In this document: piece after piece, positions 9,008 to 21,500 of the stretch | Layout: each line of letters starts with the position of its first letter | How positions within the stretch are numbered: position 1 is the stretch's first letter | Origin: Bacteroidaceae bacterium | GTDB lineage: Bacteria; Bacteroidota; Bacteroidia; Bacteroidales; Bacteroidaceae | Direction of reading: 5' to 3' | NCBI GenBank assembly: GCA_017530735.1 | Contig: JAFXMB010000079.1 | Location: forward strand, 1-51,338 | Length of the DNA: 51,338 nt | Made by a program: the position numbers and the translations under genes | The notes under the pieces: generated by a model | The model's input: only the letters and a program-made list of their open reading frames with translations | Databases searched by the model: none | Told to the model about the DNA's origin: nothing

Positions 9008-12000
9008 TTACTCTATGTTCACCTCGGTGCTGCCCTCTACGTTGCCTTGATCACCGCCGCCAAAGACGTTGCCATACACTGTGGTTCCATCCTGAAGCAA
9101 GACGGTAACGGTGTGGCTGGCACCGGTGACCCAGCTTGATTCACCACCGCCAAAGACATTGCCGGTACCTGTCAGGACATTATTTCCTTGCAATGTGCCA
9201 ACTTTGGTGTCTCCCTTGAGGGTAAGGTTCACGTCTCCGTCCACGGAGCCGAGGTTAGACGTTCTCAGGTCCTGGTTGGTGTATATGTAATGGTTGGTAT
9301 TCAAGTCGCTGCCGGACTGGCCGTTGCTAAGTGTCACGCCTGCCTCGGCGGCGTTCTTCCAGGAGAATGTGGTGGTTCCGGAAAATACGCCTGGCTCAAA
9401 CATACCGGACGCGCTGTTGTAGTTCGGAGCCGTTGTGAAACCTTCATTTCTTACTTCAAGAGTAGGTAATGAGGCAGAGAAACCTGCGCCGAACACATTT
9501 CCTTTCACCGTGCAGTTGTCGAGTTCCGAGGTTACTGTACCCACAACCTTGCCAAGATTGCCACCGCCATAGAAGTTGTTCTCTATGGTACAGTGCTTCA
9601 ATTTTGATTCCACCTCATTGCATTGTGCCAGCGAGAAAGAGGCAAACTTGACATAGAATCGGCCACCTGTTTTTCCGGAGCTCCATACAAAATACTCATA
9701 GTCAAAGTCGGTAGCTACACCGATGCCCTTATATCCATATTTTCCATTCTGACCTAATGCATTTCCACTAGCGTTAGTGCCATCAAAATACTTGCCGCGG
9801 TCACGGGTATAGTTTCCTTGTTGTGTAGTCCAATTTACTGGGTTATCGTCTTTGTCGTAGTATTTTTTTCTGGAATAAGCGGTTCCACCGAAACCGGCAC
9901 CGAAGAACGTTCCAAAGACACAACCATCGGCATTAGTGGTAACCTTCTTTCCAGATTCCATATTGCCGAACTTGGGGCCGCCGCAGTAGGTGGTCACATG
10001 ACTATTGAAGATATCGACGGTTACATTGCCTTTAATGTTTTTACCCGTAGCTCCATTAGTACCTCCCCCGTAGAAGTTGTCTATGTCGGCATTGTATATC
10101 TGCCACCGAACGTTGCCGCCAATGGCTTCCTGCCCCGTTCCCGCTGCTTCTTTAAAATGGCCTCCACTGATATAGCACTCTGCATTGTCCGTTCTCATTG
10201 CAGCATCCTGGTTGTAGATGCCGGTAAGGTAGAAAGCATCATAATCACCGCCTGTGACCGATACTGGTGGATGAGGCGTGGAATTGTTACCGTCACCATG
10301 AGTGCCCATATTGAACTCCTTGAACCAGACATTTCCGCCAAGATGCATATATATGGTTTTTCCATTCACTTTAGAATTGTTTGTTGACACGAACTGGTCA
10401 ATAACACCTCCTTGGAGGATAAGCGGTCCTTCTGTCCTGCTTGCATTATCAACTAAATCCTCGTATTCTAACTGGCTGAAGTAAATGGAAGATGTATTGG
10501 TAATCTCAAACCAGGCACTGGGGTGTATGATAGCCATATTGAGGATATTACTTGCACCATTGGGCTTCTGGGCCTGAGCGGTGCCTGGGACATTCAGGAA
10601 GTCGAAACGGATAGGGGCTACTCTTAACTTGCCAGAATGGTGATATATCATGCTGTAATCAGGCTCATTGTCATGGTTTATATCCACCGACATGAGGGTG
10701 AAAGGATTGGTGCCGTTTGAAGGTATACCATTCTGATGGAGATTGCCTACCAAAACAACGGCATTGTCATAGACGGTCGGTCCATAACCGCCCAGATTGT
10801 CGTTGATGTATTTGAGCGCATTGCCAACGGTGTTTTCTATCCTTTGGGCGGCAGCTCCCAATTGGGCTGTTGTTCCAAGAACCTCGCCATCGAAAAATGT
10901 AGTACCCACTTTGACCTGTGTGCCTGTATTTCCTACTTCTTGTTTCGTATAACCTGTATTATACACCGCATCATAATAAGGGTCGGAAATATAAACCGCC
11001 TTTGCCCAATAGGGCTCGATGGTGATAGATGTTACACCGTATGGCACATCAAAATAGGCTCCTTGCGAGAAGACGCGCTTGCTGACGGTGTAGAGGTCTT
11101 TATTGGAACTCTTGCGGTCAGCAAAGTTATAGTTCGGATAATCGAAATAGTTATCAGCAAAAGTCTTGGTATAGTCATAGTTTGCAGAGGTATAGGGATC
11201 ACCGTTAACAGCGTTGATGGCTGTAATCTTCCATCCCGTCACCACGCGGTTGCCTGTGTAGTTACCGGTGCCCACATCATTGTAATAAGGCAACTGCACC
11301 TTGTCATAGTTGTAGTTAAAACGGTCGAAGTCCTTGTCGGTACGCGTCAGGGAAAAGCTACCGGTTGTTATACTTGCACCGGCGGGCCATGTCTGTCCGC
11401 CGTCAGTCTTTATGCCGCTGATGGTTACAGACAGTGTCCTACCAAGCTTGCCGCCGTGGTTACGACCAACTGTAGCACTATCCGGAGCATTGTCAAAGTC
11501 CGGATTGACAATGGATGGGTAATAACCTTGGGCTTTCAGTATAGGGTAGGGCTTGGGGTCGTCGATGGTGCGGTCGGCAGTCTCAAGTACCCATTTCAGC
11601 ATTTTGTTGGCATCGGCGGGGGCGCCTGTGACATAGAAGGCCGACAGTTTCTTGTTGCTGTTCAGTAGCAGGCGGTAGAACTCAAAACGGTTCAGGAACT
11701 TCTCCTCAACAGCCAGGGCGCAGTTGTACTTGCCTGAAGTGATATGACTGGTAGGCAGTTGCTCATATGCGTAGTAGTTGAAAGTGGTCAGGCCACCGCT
11801 ATTCAGGTTACTGATGTTTGTGCCGCCATAGACGGGCGATTTGTTGGTGCCACCAGTGATGTCTCCATAAAACATGCAGTTCATCACCATGGTGTTGAAA
11901 CTTGAAGCGGTAGTAGTGGCATTGTTATTACCTACTATTCCACCTACGGTGGTGCCGCCGGTGATTGTGGCAAAACTGTAACAGTTGATGACGCGGGCTT

Positions 12001-12469
12001 TATTGCTGATTTGCCCCACCAGTCCGCCAGTATTGCCGGTGCCACCTACAGACCCGCTAAGGATTCCTACATTATATATGCGAGCATTATCTCCACTCGC
12101 CTCGCAGGCTATTGCTCCAGTGTTGCCAGTGTTTCCGCTGATATTTACATCCTCCAAAACCAGATTCCTGACCGTACCGGTAAGGGTGGTGAACAATGGC
12201 ACACCAAGATTCATGATGCGGTAGGGCATGTGAGTTTGAGGATTTATATCAGCTTCAAGTGTGCCTGAGAAGGATGCAATAGTACTAAACCCATTGCTGA
12301 CATCGATATCATTCTTGATGACGAAAGTATCGCTACTTCCATTGATGCCGGTTAACCCTGTTACGTCAGTGATATCTGCACCCCATGCAAAGGTGCTGAT
12401 GGTTAGCATCAGGAATAGGAGGGTCAGTCCATTACGGTTGTTACTTCTCATAATCATCATCTTCTTCAA
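9008..12469 (-). CDS. GLUG-motif secreted protein, paralog 2
   Basis: A 1,153-residue protein, clearly paralogous to the following gene along its whole length. It has the same order: signal peptide (cleavage near STFAWG), GLUG repeats at ~residues 60-200, a central region with ITIEPYWAKAVYI and VSVTGGDYDAFYLTGIY, then GGGN repeats. Shared blocks include YCGGPKFGNMESG and NVFGAGFSASLP. It ends at VNIE directly after a repeat. An 18-nt gap with the purine-rich AGAGAGG separates it from the next gene, so the two are probably co-translated. An internal Met7 is an alternative start with an equally good signal peptide. The tandem arrangement points to local duplication. Function is not known; GLUG motifs are a recognised family, while the rest is described only from what is visible. 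Confidence 0.7.
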   Translation of the reverse strand: MKKMMIMRSNNRNGLTLLFLMLTISTFAWGADITDVTGLTGINGSSDTFVIKNDIDVSNGFSTIASFSGTLEADINPQTHMPYRIMNLGVPLFTTLTGTVRNLVLEDVNISGNTGNTGAIACEASGDNARIYNVGILSGSVGGTGNTGGLVGQISNKARVINCYSFATITGGTTVGGIVGNNNATTTASSFNTMVMNCMFYGDITGGTNKSPVYGGTNISNLNSGGLTTFNYYAYEQLPTSHITSGKYNCALAVEEKFLNRFEFYRLLLNSNKKLSAFYVTGAPADANKMLKWVLETADRTIDDPKPYPILKAQGYYPSIVNPDFDNAPDSATVGRNHGGKLGRTLSVTISGIKTDGGQTWPAGASITTGSFSLTRTDKDFDRFNYNYDKVQLPYYNDVGTGNYTGNRVVTGWKITAINAVNGDPYTSANYDYTKTFADNYFDYPNYNFADRKSSNKDLYTVSKRVFSQGAYFDVPYGVTSITIEPYWAKAVYISDPYYDAVYNTGYTKQEVGNTGTQVKVGTTFFDGEVLGTTAQLGAAAQRIENTVGNALKYINDNLGGYGPTVYDNAVVLVGNLHQNGIPSNGTNPFTLMSVDINHDNEPDYSMIYHHSGKLRVAPIRFDFLNVPGTAQAQKPNGASNILNMAIIHPSAWFEITNTSSIYFSQLEYEDLVDNASRTEGPLILQGGVIDQFVSTNNSKVNGKTIYMHLGGNVWFKEFNMGTHGDGNNSTPHPPVSVTGGDYDAFYLTGIYNQDAAMRTDNAECYISGGHFKEAAGTGQEAIGGNVRWQIYNADIDNFYGGGTNGATGKNIKGNVTVDIFNSHVTTYCGGPKFGNMESGKKVTTNADGCVFGTFFGAGFGGTAYSRKKYYDKDDNPVNWTTQQGNYTRDRGKYFDGTNASGNALGQNGKYGYKGIGVATDFDYEYFVWSSGKTGGRFYVKFASFSLAQCNEVESKLKHCTIENNFYGGGNLGKVVGTVTSELDNCTVKGNVFGAGFSASLPTLEVRNEGFTTAPNYNSASGMFEPGVFSGTTTFSWKNAAEAGVTLSNGQSGSDLNTNHYIYTNQDLRTSNLGSVDGDVNLTLKGDTKVGTLQGNNVLTGTGNVFGGGESSWVTGASHTVTVLLQDGTTVYGNVFGGGDQGNVEGSTEVNIE

Positions 12470-12510
12470 CTGGTCAACTCTTCAATTATGTTTTAGGCCA
12501 ACTTTTTGCA

Positions 12511-15500
12511 CTACTTTGTTACTGCAATCTTGTGTCGGTTCACGATGTAGACACCGCGGCTGTTGACCGGAACGGTTACTTTGGTGCCTGGTTGTATGGT
12601 GAACTGCTTCAGTATCTTTCCTGCTACGTTCGTCACTGTTACCGTGGTGGGGTACTCGAGTGAGCTCTCTATGCAGATGTTCAGGTGATCACTGTAAATG
12701 GACAGGCCACGGTCAACTGCTGTCTCCTCCATTGAGTCGGAATCGCCGCTGTAAGAGATGAACAGTACATCTCCGCGGGTTTCCTTACGAGACGGAGCCT
12801 GGTTGGACTTAACGGGGCCGGTCACATAAGCACGGAACGGAACAGTGGTTGCTGTAGAGTTCCTTACCAACTTGGTGCCGTTGTCTGCCAACAGGAATAC
12901 ATCAGTATGGGCATCACCTATAGTCTGTGTCTGATAGGTGGGCACGAATGAATAACCGGTACTGTTATCGGTCTTGATGGACTGAGCGTATTCAGTATCT
13001 GTTACTTCAATGACAGTGGCATCACCGGATACGAATGTTATTACCTGAGGATCGAGACCAGACGGACCAGGAGTAGCCGTGTGGTTTGCACCGAACAGAC
13101 CGCTCAGGTCAAACTCGTAGTAGGTGTCGCCGGGGAATCCAATCAGATAAGGTACGCCGGCTGAATACAGCGGATAGTCGTTGTATTCGCGTGCCTCATT
13201 GTAGTATGTCTGATAGGTATCACCTCGTGCATCCTTCTGGCTGTTCTTACTGTAATAGTAGGTCCAAAGGAATGTATTTCGTACAGTCTTACCTTCACCG
13301 TTTGCATCGGCGGCAAGAGAACTGAATTCGGCCTTGTCATCCTGAGTGTCGACAGTGTTGAACTCACGGAGCCAATACTCATGACCTACCTTGCTTCCGG
13401 TGTAGAAGTGTGTAATCTCACCCTTTTGCTGAGTGGTTACCAGTTCGGCAGTGAACGGCAGGCTTATTGTCTCCCATCCTCCAACGGAACTATTCACGTA
13501 GGTTTGCGGCATACGCTGATACCACATGTGGTAATAGTCACCCTGGGCATATGTGCCGAATGAATAACTGATAGGAGCATTGAAATCATGTCCGTCTACC
13601 AGGTAGTGATCTCCGTCGGCCTTATAGCCGTTACCGTCCTTCATTACAAGATGACCCTTAACCTCGTTAACGACAAGATCAACGGTTCTGTTGGTCGCAT
13701 GTGTCTCGGCATATCCGGGCTCGTTGAAGTAGGCGCGGAGTATATCGGCATCGTCCTCGTCATCGGCATAAACCAGGAGGTTATGAGTCTGGCCTTCGCT
13801 GTTGAAAGCTACCAGCTTGGTAGGATCGAGAACCTTCTTGTTGAATACGTCTCCGCTCCATCCGTATGCCCAGATCGGGTTGCCATTGCCGTTGAGGTCA
13901 GACTTAGCGGTAAAGTCGATGGCTGTCAGACCCGGATAAATATCGGTCAGGTTATCTTTGGTCTTGGCCGGGATTACGGCATAAGCGTTGTAATGTACCA
14001 TCTTCGGGTCGCTGTTGCCGAAGTAAGCCGGTGCACGGTAAACCCTGTTGCTGAAGGACTCAAGATCCTCGGGTACCAGCCACTGTGTAGCGTTATGGCT
14101 TTCGCCCGAAGCACCGCGGTCAGCCTTGTTGATACGTGCCGGTAACTGCTGATACTCGCGTCCTGACAGATCCACCTGACCGTAAGTCAGCATCTGGCCG
14201 AAGAAGATGTAGTCATCGGGCCAAATGGGGAAGAACTGTCCGTTTTCGGGATCGGGGCTTCCGTTAGCCAAAGCGGGTGCTGTGTATCGACGTTCGTTAG
14301 CCGATGTGGGAATAGTACCGTTGGCGTAGACGAAGTCACCGTCTATATACCTGGACTCTACATAACCCAGATGCTCTTTTTCCTTGTAACCGTATTGGGC
14401 GTCACTTGCTGAGAAGTTGTAATAGCCTACAGTAGGAGTAGCCTTAAGGGTATTGGTAGAGTTGTTGTCAATCTCGTAGTATTTGTACGAATAGGTGTTG
14501 GCTCCGTTATTGTCGGCATAACGCTTGGTCAGGTAGAATCCGTTCAGGTTATATGTCACCTCACCATTGTAGAACGATTTGAGAGGCATAGCCTTGGTAC
14601 CGTTCTTGGTCGCATAGGTCAGGTTGTCGGGATAATAGCAGTTGACGGTTACGCCTCCATTACCTAAGACAGGCTGAGTGCTGTTGGAGACAGAAGAGGT
14701 AGTCATAATCCAGCAGTTCTCCGCATAACCGACCTTATTGCCGGAACCGCTATTATCTGCTATACCTGAACCTGTGAATGAACCGGTCACGCCAAGGTTG
14801 TAAACACTGTCGCACAGGTTATCGAACAGAGAACTGGTCAATCCGCTGATGGTGTAGCCGTCACCGTGCAGTGTGCCTGCAAATCCGTTGGTTGAATTAC
14901 CTATAGAAGTCCAGTTGGTATACTTCTTGGGTGCTACGTTACCGCGAAGTATAAACTCCAGGTTAGACAATGCCTTGACGTTCTCATCAAGAGGTACATG
15001 ACCCTTGAGTTCGCCGTTGGCTATCTTTTCAGGCTGGCCGTTTCCGTCTAACGTAATCGGCAGCAGACTCAGGTCAAACAGATCCTTGAGCAGGTCAAGT
15101 TTGCTCTTGAAACGGTCCGATGTACAATCACGTCCGTCAATGTAGATCTTACTGTTACGCTCCACATTCGGGTTGTCAATGTACATATGGTGCAAGGAGT
15201 CACGCATTACCATATCCAGGTCGTGGTAGTTGGCTACTCTTACGCGTACAGGGTTACTGTATGTCTTACCCAGATAAGTCTTGGCATAGTATGCTACGTG
15301 GTAACCGTTGTTCTGATACCAGTACAGTCTGGTGTTCACGTTGTCGAACTCAATACCGTTGACATGCTTCTCGGCCTGCTCCTTGGTCGGGAACAGTTCC
15401 CATCCACCACCGATTACCTCGTAGGCACCCGGCTTGACGATAGGAGTGGTAAGACCTATTGATGATCCCGGAAGAACAATTGAAGGCTCTCCAAGTTGTC

Positions 15501-18500
15501 CGATGGTAGGTGTTCCACTCTTGAACTGGATGTGGATGTTTATGATATGACGCTCGGTGATAGGCTCGATATTGTTACCGGTCTCATCACTCTCCTCATA
15601 GTTGTACTGATAGATCACAGTCATTACCTTACCCTTGGAGAGATCCTGAATGTTGGACTGTCCGGATACATAGAAGGTACTGGTTACGACAGGAGTCTTA
15701 CCGTAGATGTTGAAATTGGTCTGCAGGTTGATCAGGTTAAGATACTGATGCTCACTGATGATGAATCCTGTATTAACCAATCCTCCAGGGTAGACAGTGG
15801 TTCCTGCTGATATGGAGCCATTGGCAAGGGCCGAAGTTACTTGAGTTCCTCTTCCCTGTATATTATCAATAGTATAACTCTGACGGCAGTAGTAATATTT
15901 CTCATCAGGTCCTGTTATCTGGTCAATCTTAAGTTGCAGCTCTTGGCCAAGGTTGTCGTATACCTCTTTAGTGATCTTGTTGCCGACCGAGTAGGGGACA
16001 TCACCTCTTATGAACGACTCTTTAACAATATAGACTGTTTCGCCATTCTTTATTTCAAACGGAGCATAGTGGTAACGCTCGTTCGGGATTTCCTCATACT
16101 GTGCGCGTGATATAGTTGTACTCGGTTCAACTATCATGTCTGCTCCAGTCTTTGATTTGTACACCAAAGGCAAAGATCCTTTATACATGGCATTGTAGTC
16201 AAGAGGCTTTTCTGCGGAGTAAAGCTGTGTTGCGGGATTACCGTTGGCGTCATCATAGAATCTGGTGTCACCGGAGTACTTGGGATCAATGAGCAGATCG
16301 AGAGCATCGTAATTGAATGAGAAGTTCTCGCGGTCCGCGCTGGTGAGTGCTGACCATGCCTTAAGGCCGGAGTAGTTGTTGTCAGTGGAATAATAACCAC
16401 CTCCATACATACCTTCATGAGTGCAGACATATGCATTTGTGAAGCTCTCGGTAATCAGCTGTGCTGTCCTGGTCTGAATCTGCTGCGGGGTGGCATTTTC
16501 ATCGCAGATGTAATCCCTAACAAGATCCTCAATCTGGGCTTGGGTCAGACACATTCCCTGATAGATGAGCTTGTCCTCATAACCCTCCTTCTTGAGTTCG
16601 AAGGTGTTGGTGCAGTAATTGGCTACATCGCCCTCATCAAGCGATATAGTGTGCTGCTGATACTCACTGAGCGGAAGGATATATCCGGCATTCAGATAAG
16701 TCTCTGTTCCGTCATTGTTCTGGAGTGTAACCTTCTTACTGAGTACATATGCCTGTTCGAATGTAGCTGCATCATTTTGCTCTTGCTGGGTCAGAGGATG
16801 TGCAGATACTGTCTCGTCATAGGTATTCTTGACAGACTCGGTAATCAATTCACCCTCGTTGTAACGGCGCTGGCCATATATCTTTGATGTGCTGGGAGTA
16901 TATGTGGGAGCCATCATGTAGTGGCCCTTGTCCTGGTCGGACAGTGCTTTATAGGCAGCAGTGCTCTTCTTGTCTCCGGTTGCTCTCAGGTTGGGAGAGT
17001 AGTAGGTATCCCAATCCTCCGGGTTAGTCAGGTCAAACGTCAGGATATAACCGTTGTCATGACTGATGTTGTTGGATGAACGGAATACGTCGGTGAACGG
17101 TACGAAGTCCTCTCTGTCCATATGATATACAGCCTTGACCGATTCACCTTCAATTGTCTTTTGCGGAGCCGAAGACATCAGTGTCCTGAATTCTGAGGGC
17201 AACAGAACCATACCCTTGGAATAAGTGGTCTCGCCAATCTTACAGTCCGCAATCGTGACATAAGTCGTATCAACGAACTTCTTCTGGTCTGACTCACTGA
17301 GCATGCTCCATTCCCAATAGGTTATGGTGTCATTCAGATGATATGTCAGATTATTGATAACCATGTGGTTATCGGCTGTCAGTTTGGTCTTGTTGTTTTC
17401 ATCAATATATGCCGAATAGTATGCATATTTGTTGGGATGGACATTCTGAAGTTTCAGTGTACCATGTGAACCGGCTGTTACGGTAAGCGGAATGTTGATG
17501 GTCTTGCTGTAAGCGTCGGCTGCTCCGGTATATGCTGATATATACTGGTTATAGAGATATATCTGACCCTTTATGAACCAGTAGTGGGCAGGTGCCTTGT
17601 CATTTCCGGTGTATGCGTTGCTCTGCGGATAGCAGTCATCAAAGATCTGCTTCTGGGAGTGAATGAAGTTACCGGAAGTCTGAATAGGTCGTGCACTGGC
17701 ATCATCGGTGGTATATTGGTATTTCTTCATGGAGTTGGCTCCCTCGTTGTATTTGGAAAGTGTAACCTGCACAGCATTGGTGTTGCTGCGTACGCCATGC
17801 ACGTTCTTGGCATAAACGAAACCGCCGCCCAAACCAGGCATTACATTAATGAGGTCAAGCTCCATAACGCCGGTTGCTATACCCCAGTCCTTATTCTCGG
17901 GAGTACTGTTCTCAGTGGTTAACTCCAGATATACACCGGCAGCAAGAGCAACCTTGTTAACGCTTGAACCGTTGTTTCGTTTACGGTCATCGACGTGCCT
18001 TATCTTCCAATCCTCATAGGTCTGATTAGGTACGCCTGAGTCAGGTGCATAAGTACCGTCGATGTTCTTGGTGAAACGGACATCGTTATAGAAGTCAACA
18101 TCACTGGTAAGAGCACCCAGGTGGTTTACAATATTGTAGATACCGAAATAGTTACCGAATGAAGCCTGATCACCTACGTCACCGGCTCTTGAATGGTTCT
18201 GGTTAAGTGAAACCTCACCTACACGGTTGATGGTGTATTCAGTATAGTCAACTACTGAGGGCACACGGTCCTGCGCTCCCTGCATAACCATACGGCTACC
18301 GAATACGCCTACAAAGTCGGCTCTCTGGATGGTGTTAAGCAGACGTCCTGCATAGATGCTGCAGAAACCGGATTCAACCCAGTATGCGGAATTGATTGTG
18401 CCGTGTTCGTCAATGATAGTTGGCTGACCGGCAAATTTCTTCCTTAAGTCATCTTCGGGAAGTGATGAACCCTCGGAGTAGTTGTTTCCTTCGTCATCCT

Positions 18501-21500
18501 TGCAAGACTGTAAGCATTTATACTTCAGTTCAAAGTATGCACGCTCACGGTCATTCATCTCATTGTATTCAGCAAGGGTGATGACATCGGACTGGCCGTA
18601 GTAGTCAGTACCGTAGTTGGTGATGTTCAACTCCCTGTAACCGTCCACGAATGTCAGGTTACCGTCACCGTACAATCCACCTATATGCTCGGTTCCCACG
18701 GTGATAAGGTCACAGTGGTATACATCATTAAGGGTCGCAGTGGCATTACCGAATACGGTCTTGGTGTTTGCGTAAAGCACGTTACTACCTGATGAAACGT
18801 TACCTCCGGCAAATACGGCATTGTAAATGTTTACGCCCGATACCCAGTCCAGTTTCTTGTTCTGGGCATGCTTATCAGTATCAATCCAGCTTTTCTGCAG
18901 ACTGTTAAGGTACTCGGTGGGAACATAATCGTTCTTGTGGAATGTACTGTCTTTAACAAAAACTCCGCTTGTGTCTAAGATACTCAGAGTCAAAGCTTCG
19001 TCGCAAAGAACCTTGGCGTAAGGTGACACGATAACGCGGCAATCCTCGGTAAGTCTGTCCTGGTCGTTATAATAGTAACCGTCAGTGTTGCTCTTTTTTC
19101 CTGTTACGCTGTATACGTAACCTACGTTACCGCCGCCGAATACGTTTCCGTATCCTTCGCTCACACCCTCAGGACTACCAACCTTACCTCCGTAAATGAA
19201 TACCTCGGTAGCACCGAATACATATCCGTCGGTGTGAAGGTTCTCACCTACGCGTCCCAGGTTATCATAACCCTTACCGCCTCCGAATACATCATGCAGA
19301 ACCTGGCCGCTGTACATCTCGACGTGAGTCTTACCGGCCTTCTGGAAGGTGACTGTCGTGTTATTTTTGGTTCCGTGACCTACGGTTGCAATCTCACCGC
19401 CGCCATACAGGCTGTTGCGGACAATACCTCCCAGCATAAGTATGTTGGTGCTGTCCACATCACTGGCCTCCTTGTAACCGCCGCCGAATATGTTACCACT
19501 ATCCATAAGGTTGGTGTTGGGAATAAGGTTACCCTCATCATCCTTGTGGGTGTCATCCTCAATCTTGGCAACATAATCGCCGTTGGTATACTCATAACCG
19601 ATGCGGCCGTTGTTCATAGTCAGGTTGGCCATACCGTAAACGGCACCGCCCTCACCGCCTGCATAAGCGTTACGCTGTACAGTGGGCATACCCTTGTAGA
19701 AACCTAACGGCTCGTTGTAACCGGGTTCATTGGCTACGTATTTCTCAGGAAGGGTTCCGATTATAACATGCGAGTTACCCTGTATGGTATCGATTGTAGA
19801 TCCGACATCGCCTTTCCAGCCGCCACCGTACAGGTTACGTACTGAACCTCCCTCCAGATAAACGTTTGTCTCGGGAGTGAATGTCAATCCCTTATACAAT
19901 CTGTTGACAGCACCACTGGTTCCGGCTGCATACAGGTCCTTCCAAACTATACCTCCGTGAACGCCGACGTAGGTGGTGCCGCTTACCAATGCTGTTTCAC
20001 CCAATCCTGCACCATAGCAGTAACCGCCTATCTGTGCGCCTTTCCAGATGTTGACATTGGTGTTGGTCTTGATACCAAGTCGGTTAGTGTGTGCGAGAGC
20101 ATTGTCCAGACCGCCATGGTCATAAGTTGCATCGGATTCATCATATCCTGAACCAATTGTGTGGGCAACTGATCCTCTTCCTATAAGGGAGTCCACTGAT
20201 TCCTTGTTAAGAACCATACCGCCTTCACCGCCACCATAAGCCTCGTATACGTTGGCACCGTTCTTAAGGTTGATCTCGGTATACTGAGTCCAGGTGTTTT
20301 CTCCATATCCTGCACCGTAAACAGGAGCGGTATAACCGCTTGTGTTACCGTAGACAGGTGATTCAATGTTGATGAAACTGTATAATGTGCGGCGGCTGTT
20401 GTTATTACCTCCGTAGATTGCACCTATGGAGTCTACATCAACGCCGTCAATCTTTACTGTGAAACGTCTTACCAGAGCCTGGGCACTGCTGTAGTTGACA
20501 GTTGCCTCATAGGTGTCGCAGACAGTATTCAGAGATACTCCGTAACCGCCACCGAAGATGTTGTATACATTGATGGTCGATCCGTTGGGAACATTGACCT
20601 CGGTACGTCTTGTGAATCCGCTCTTGAAACTTGCTCCATAGACATCATGGACCTTACCGCTAACCAGATCGACGCGTGCTGTCACCTGAGAGGGGGATGC
20701 TGCTGCGTCAGCGGGTGCAAGGTTCATGCCCAGTCCGCTGTATGCTCCGGCACCGAATATATCGGTTTTTGTGAAAGCCTCGGTTCCGCTGGGTGCATTG
20801 ACAAGCACATAACTGCGCTGCTGCATCTCGTTGTTCTTTTCAATATCGGGATCACCCCAGCCGCCACCGAATACGTAAGTTACCTTGTTGCCGTTCTTGA
20901 TGACGGGCTTGAAGTTTACGAATGAACTTTCTATGAAGGGAGGTACCTCATTTACAGCGTAATCATAACTACCGTATGAGCCGCCGAACAGGCTGTCAAC
21001 TCTTCCCTGAAGGTACTCGACGTATGTATTTGTCTGAATTGTCTCATTGTTGTAACCGGTCTTGCTTGTCAAGCCTGATAAAGTACCGATGATGCCGCTG
21101 TAGTCGTTACCTCCGAATACGTTCTGTACTGTCGGAATATTCTGGTTTGAGGCGCCGCTGGCATCACCGCCGACATAAACCGATGCATATCCGCCTACAT
21201 TGGCATTACATGAACCGCCGAATACATCGACTGCATTTCCGGAGTAGACGTTGACGGTGGTGTTACCGGTAACCAAGCCTTGGAATCCGCCGCCGTAAAT
21301 CTCATCGGCAGATCCGCCTCTCAGGTTTACGGTCGCATTATACGGAGTGTAATTGCCGTTGCCCAGGTCTTTACCTACTATACCTCTTTCACCGCCACCG
21401 AAAGCCTGAAGTATATAACCGTTCTGTGCGATATTGACGGTGGTGTTACCCCAAACCTCGGATTTCTCACCCATACCGGCGCCGAACACGCTCATGGAGC

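Noticed and set aside
10736-11668. A 310-codon open frame on the plus strand
   Set aside because: It lies wholly antisense to GLUG paralog 2, has no signal, domain or promoter, and arises from codon bias in the repeat-rich gene opposite it.
5543-12469. The GLUG paralogs as truncated or frame-broken pieces of one long gene
   Set aside because: Each has its own signal peptide, and both end at the same point in the repeat. That indicates natural ends.
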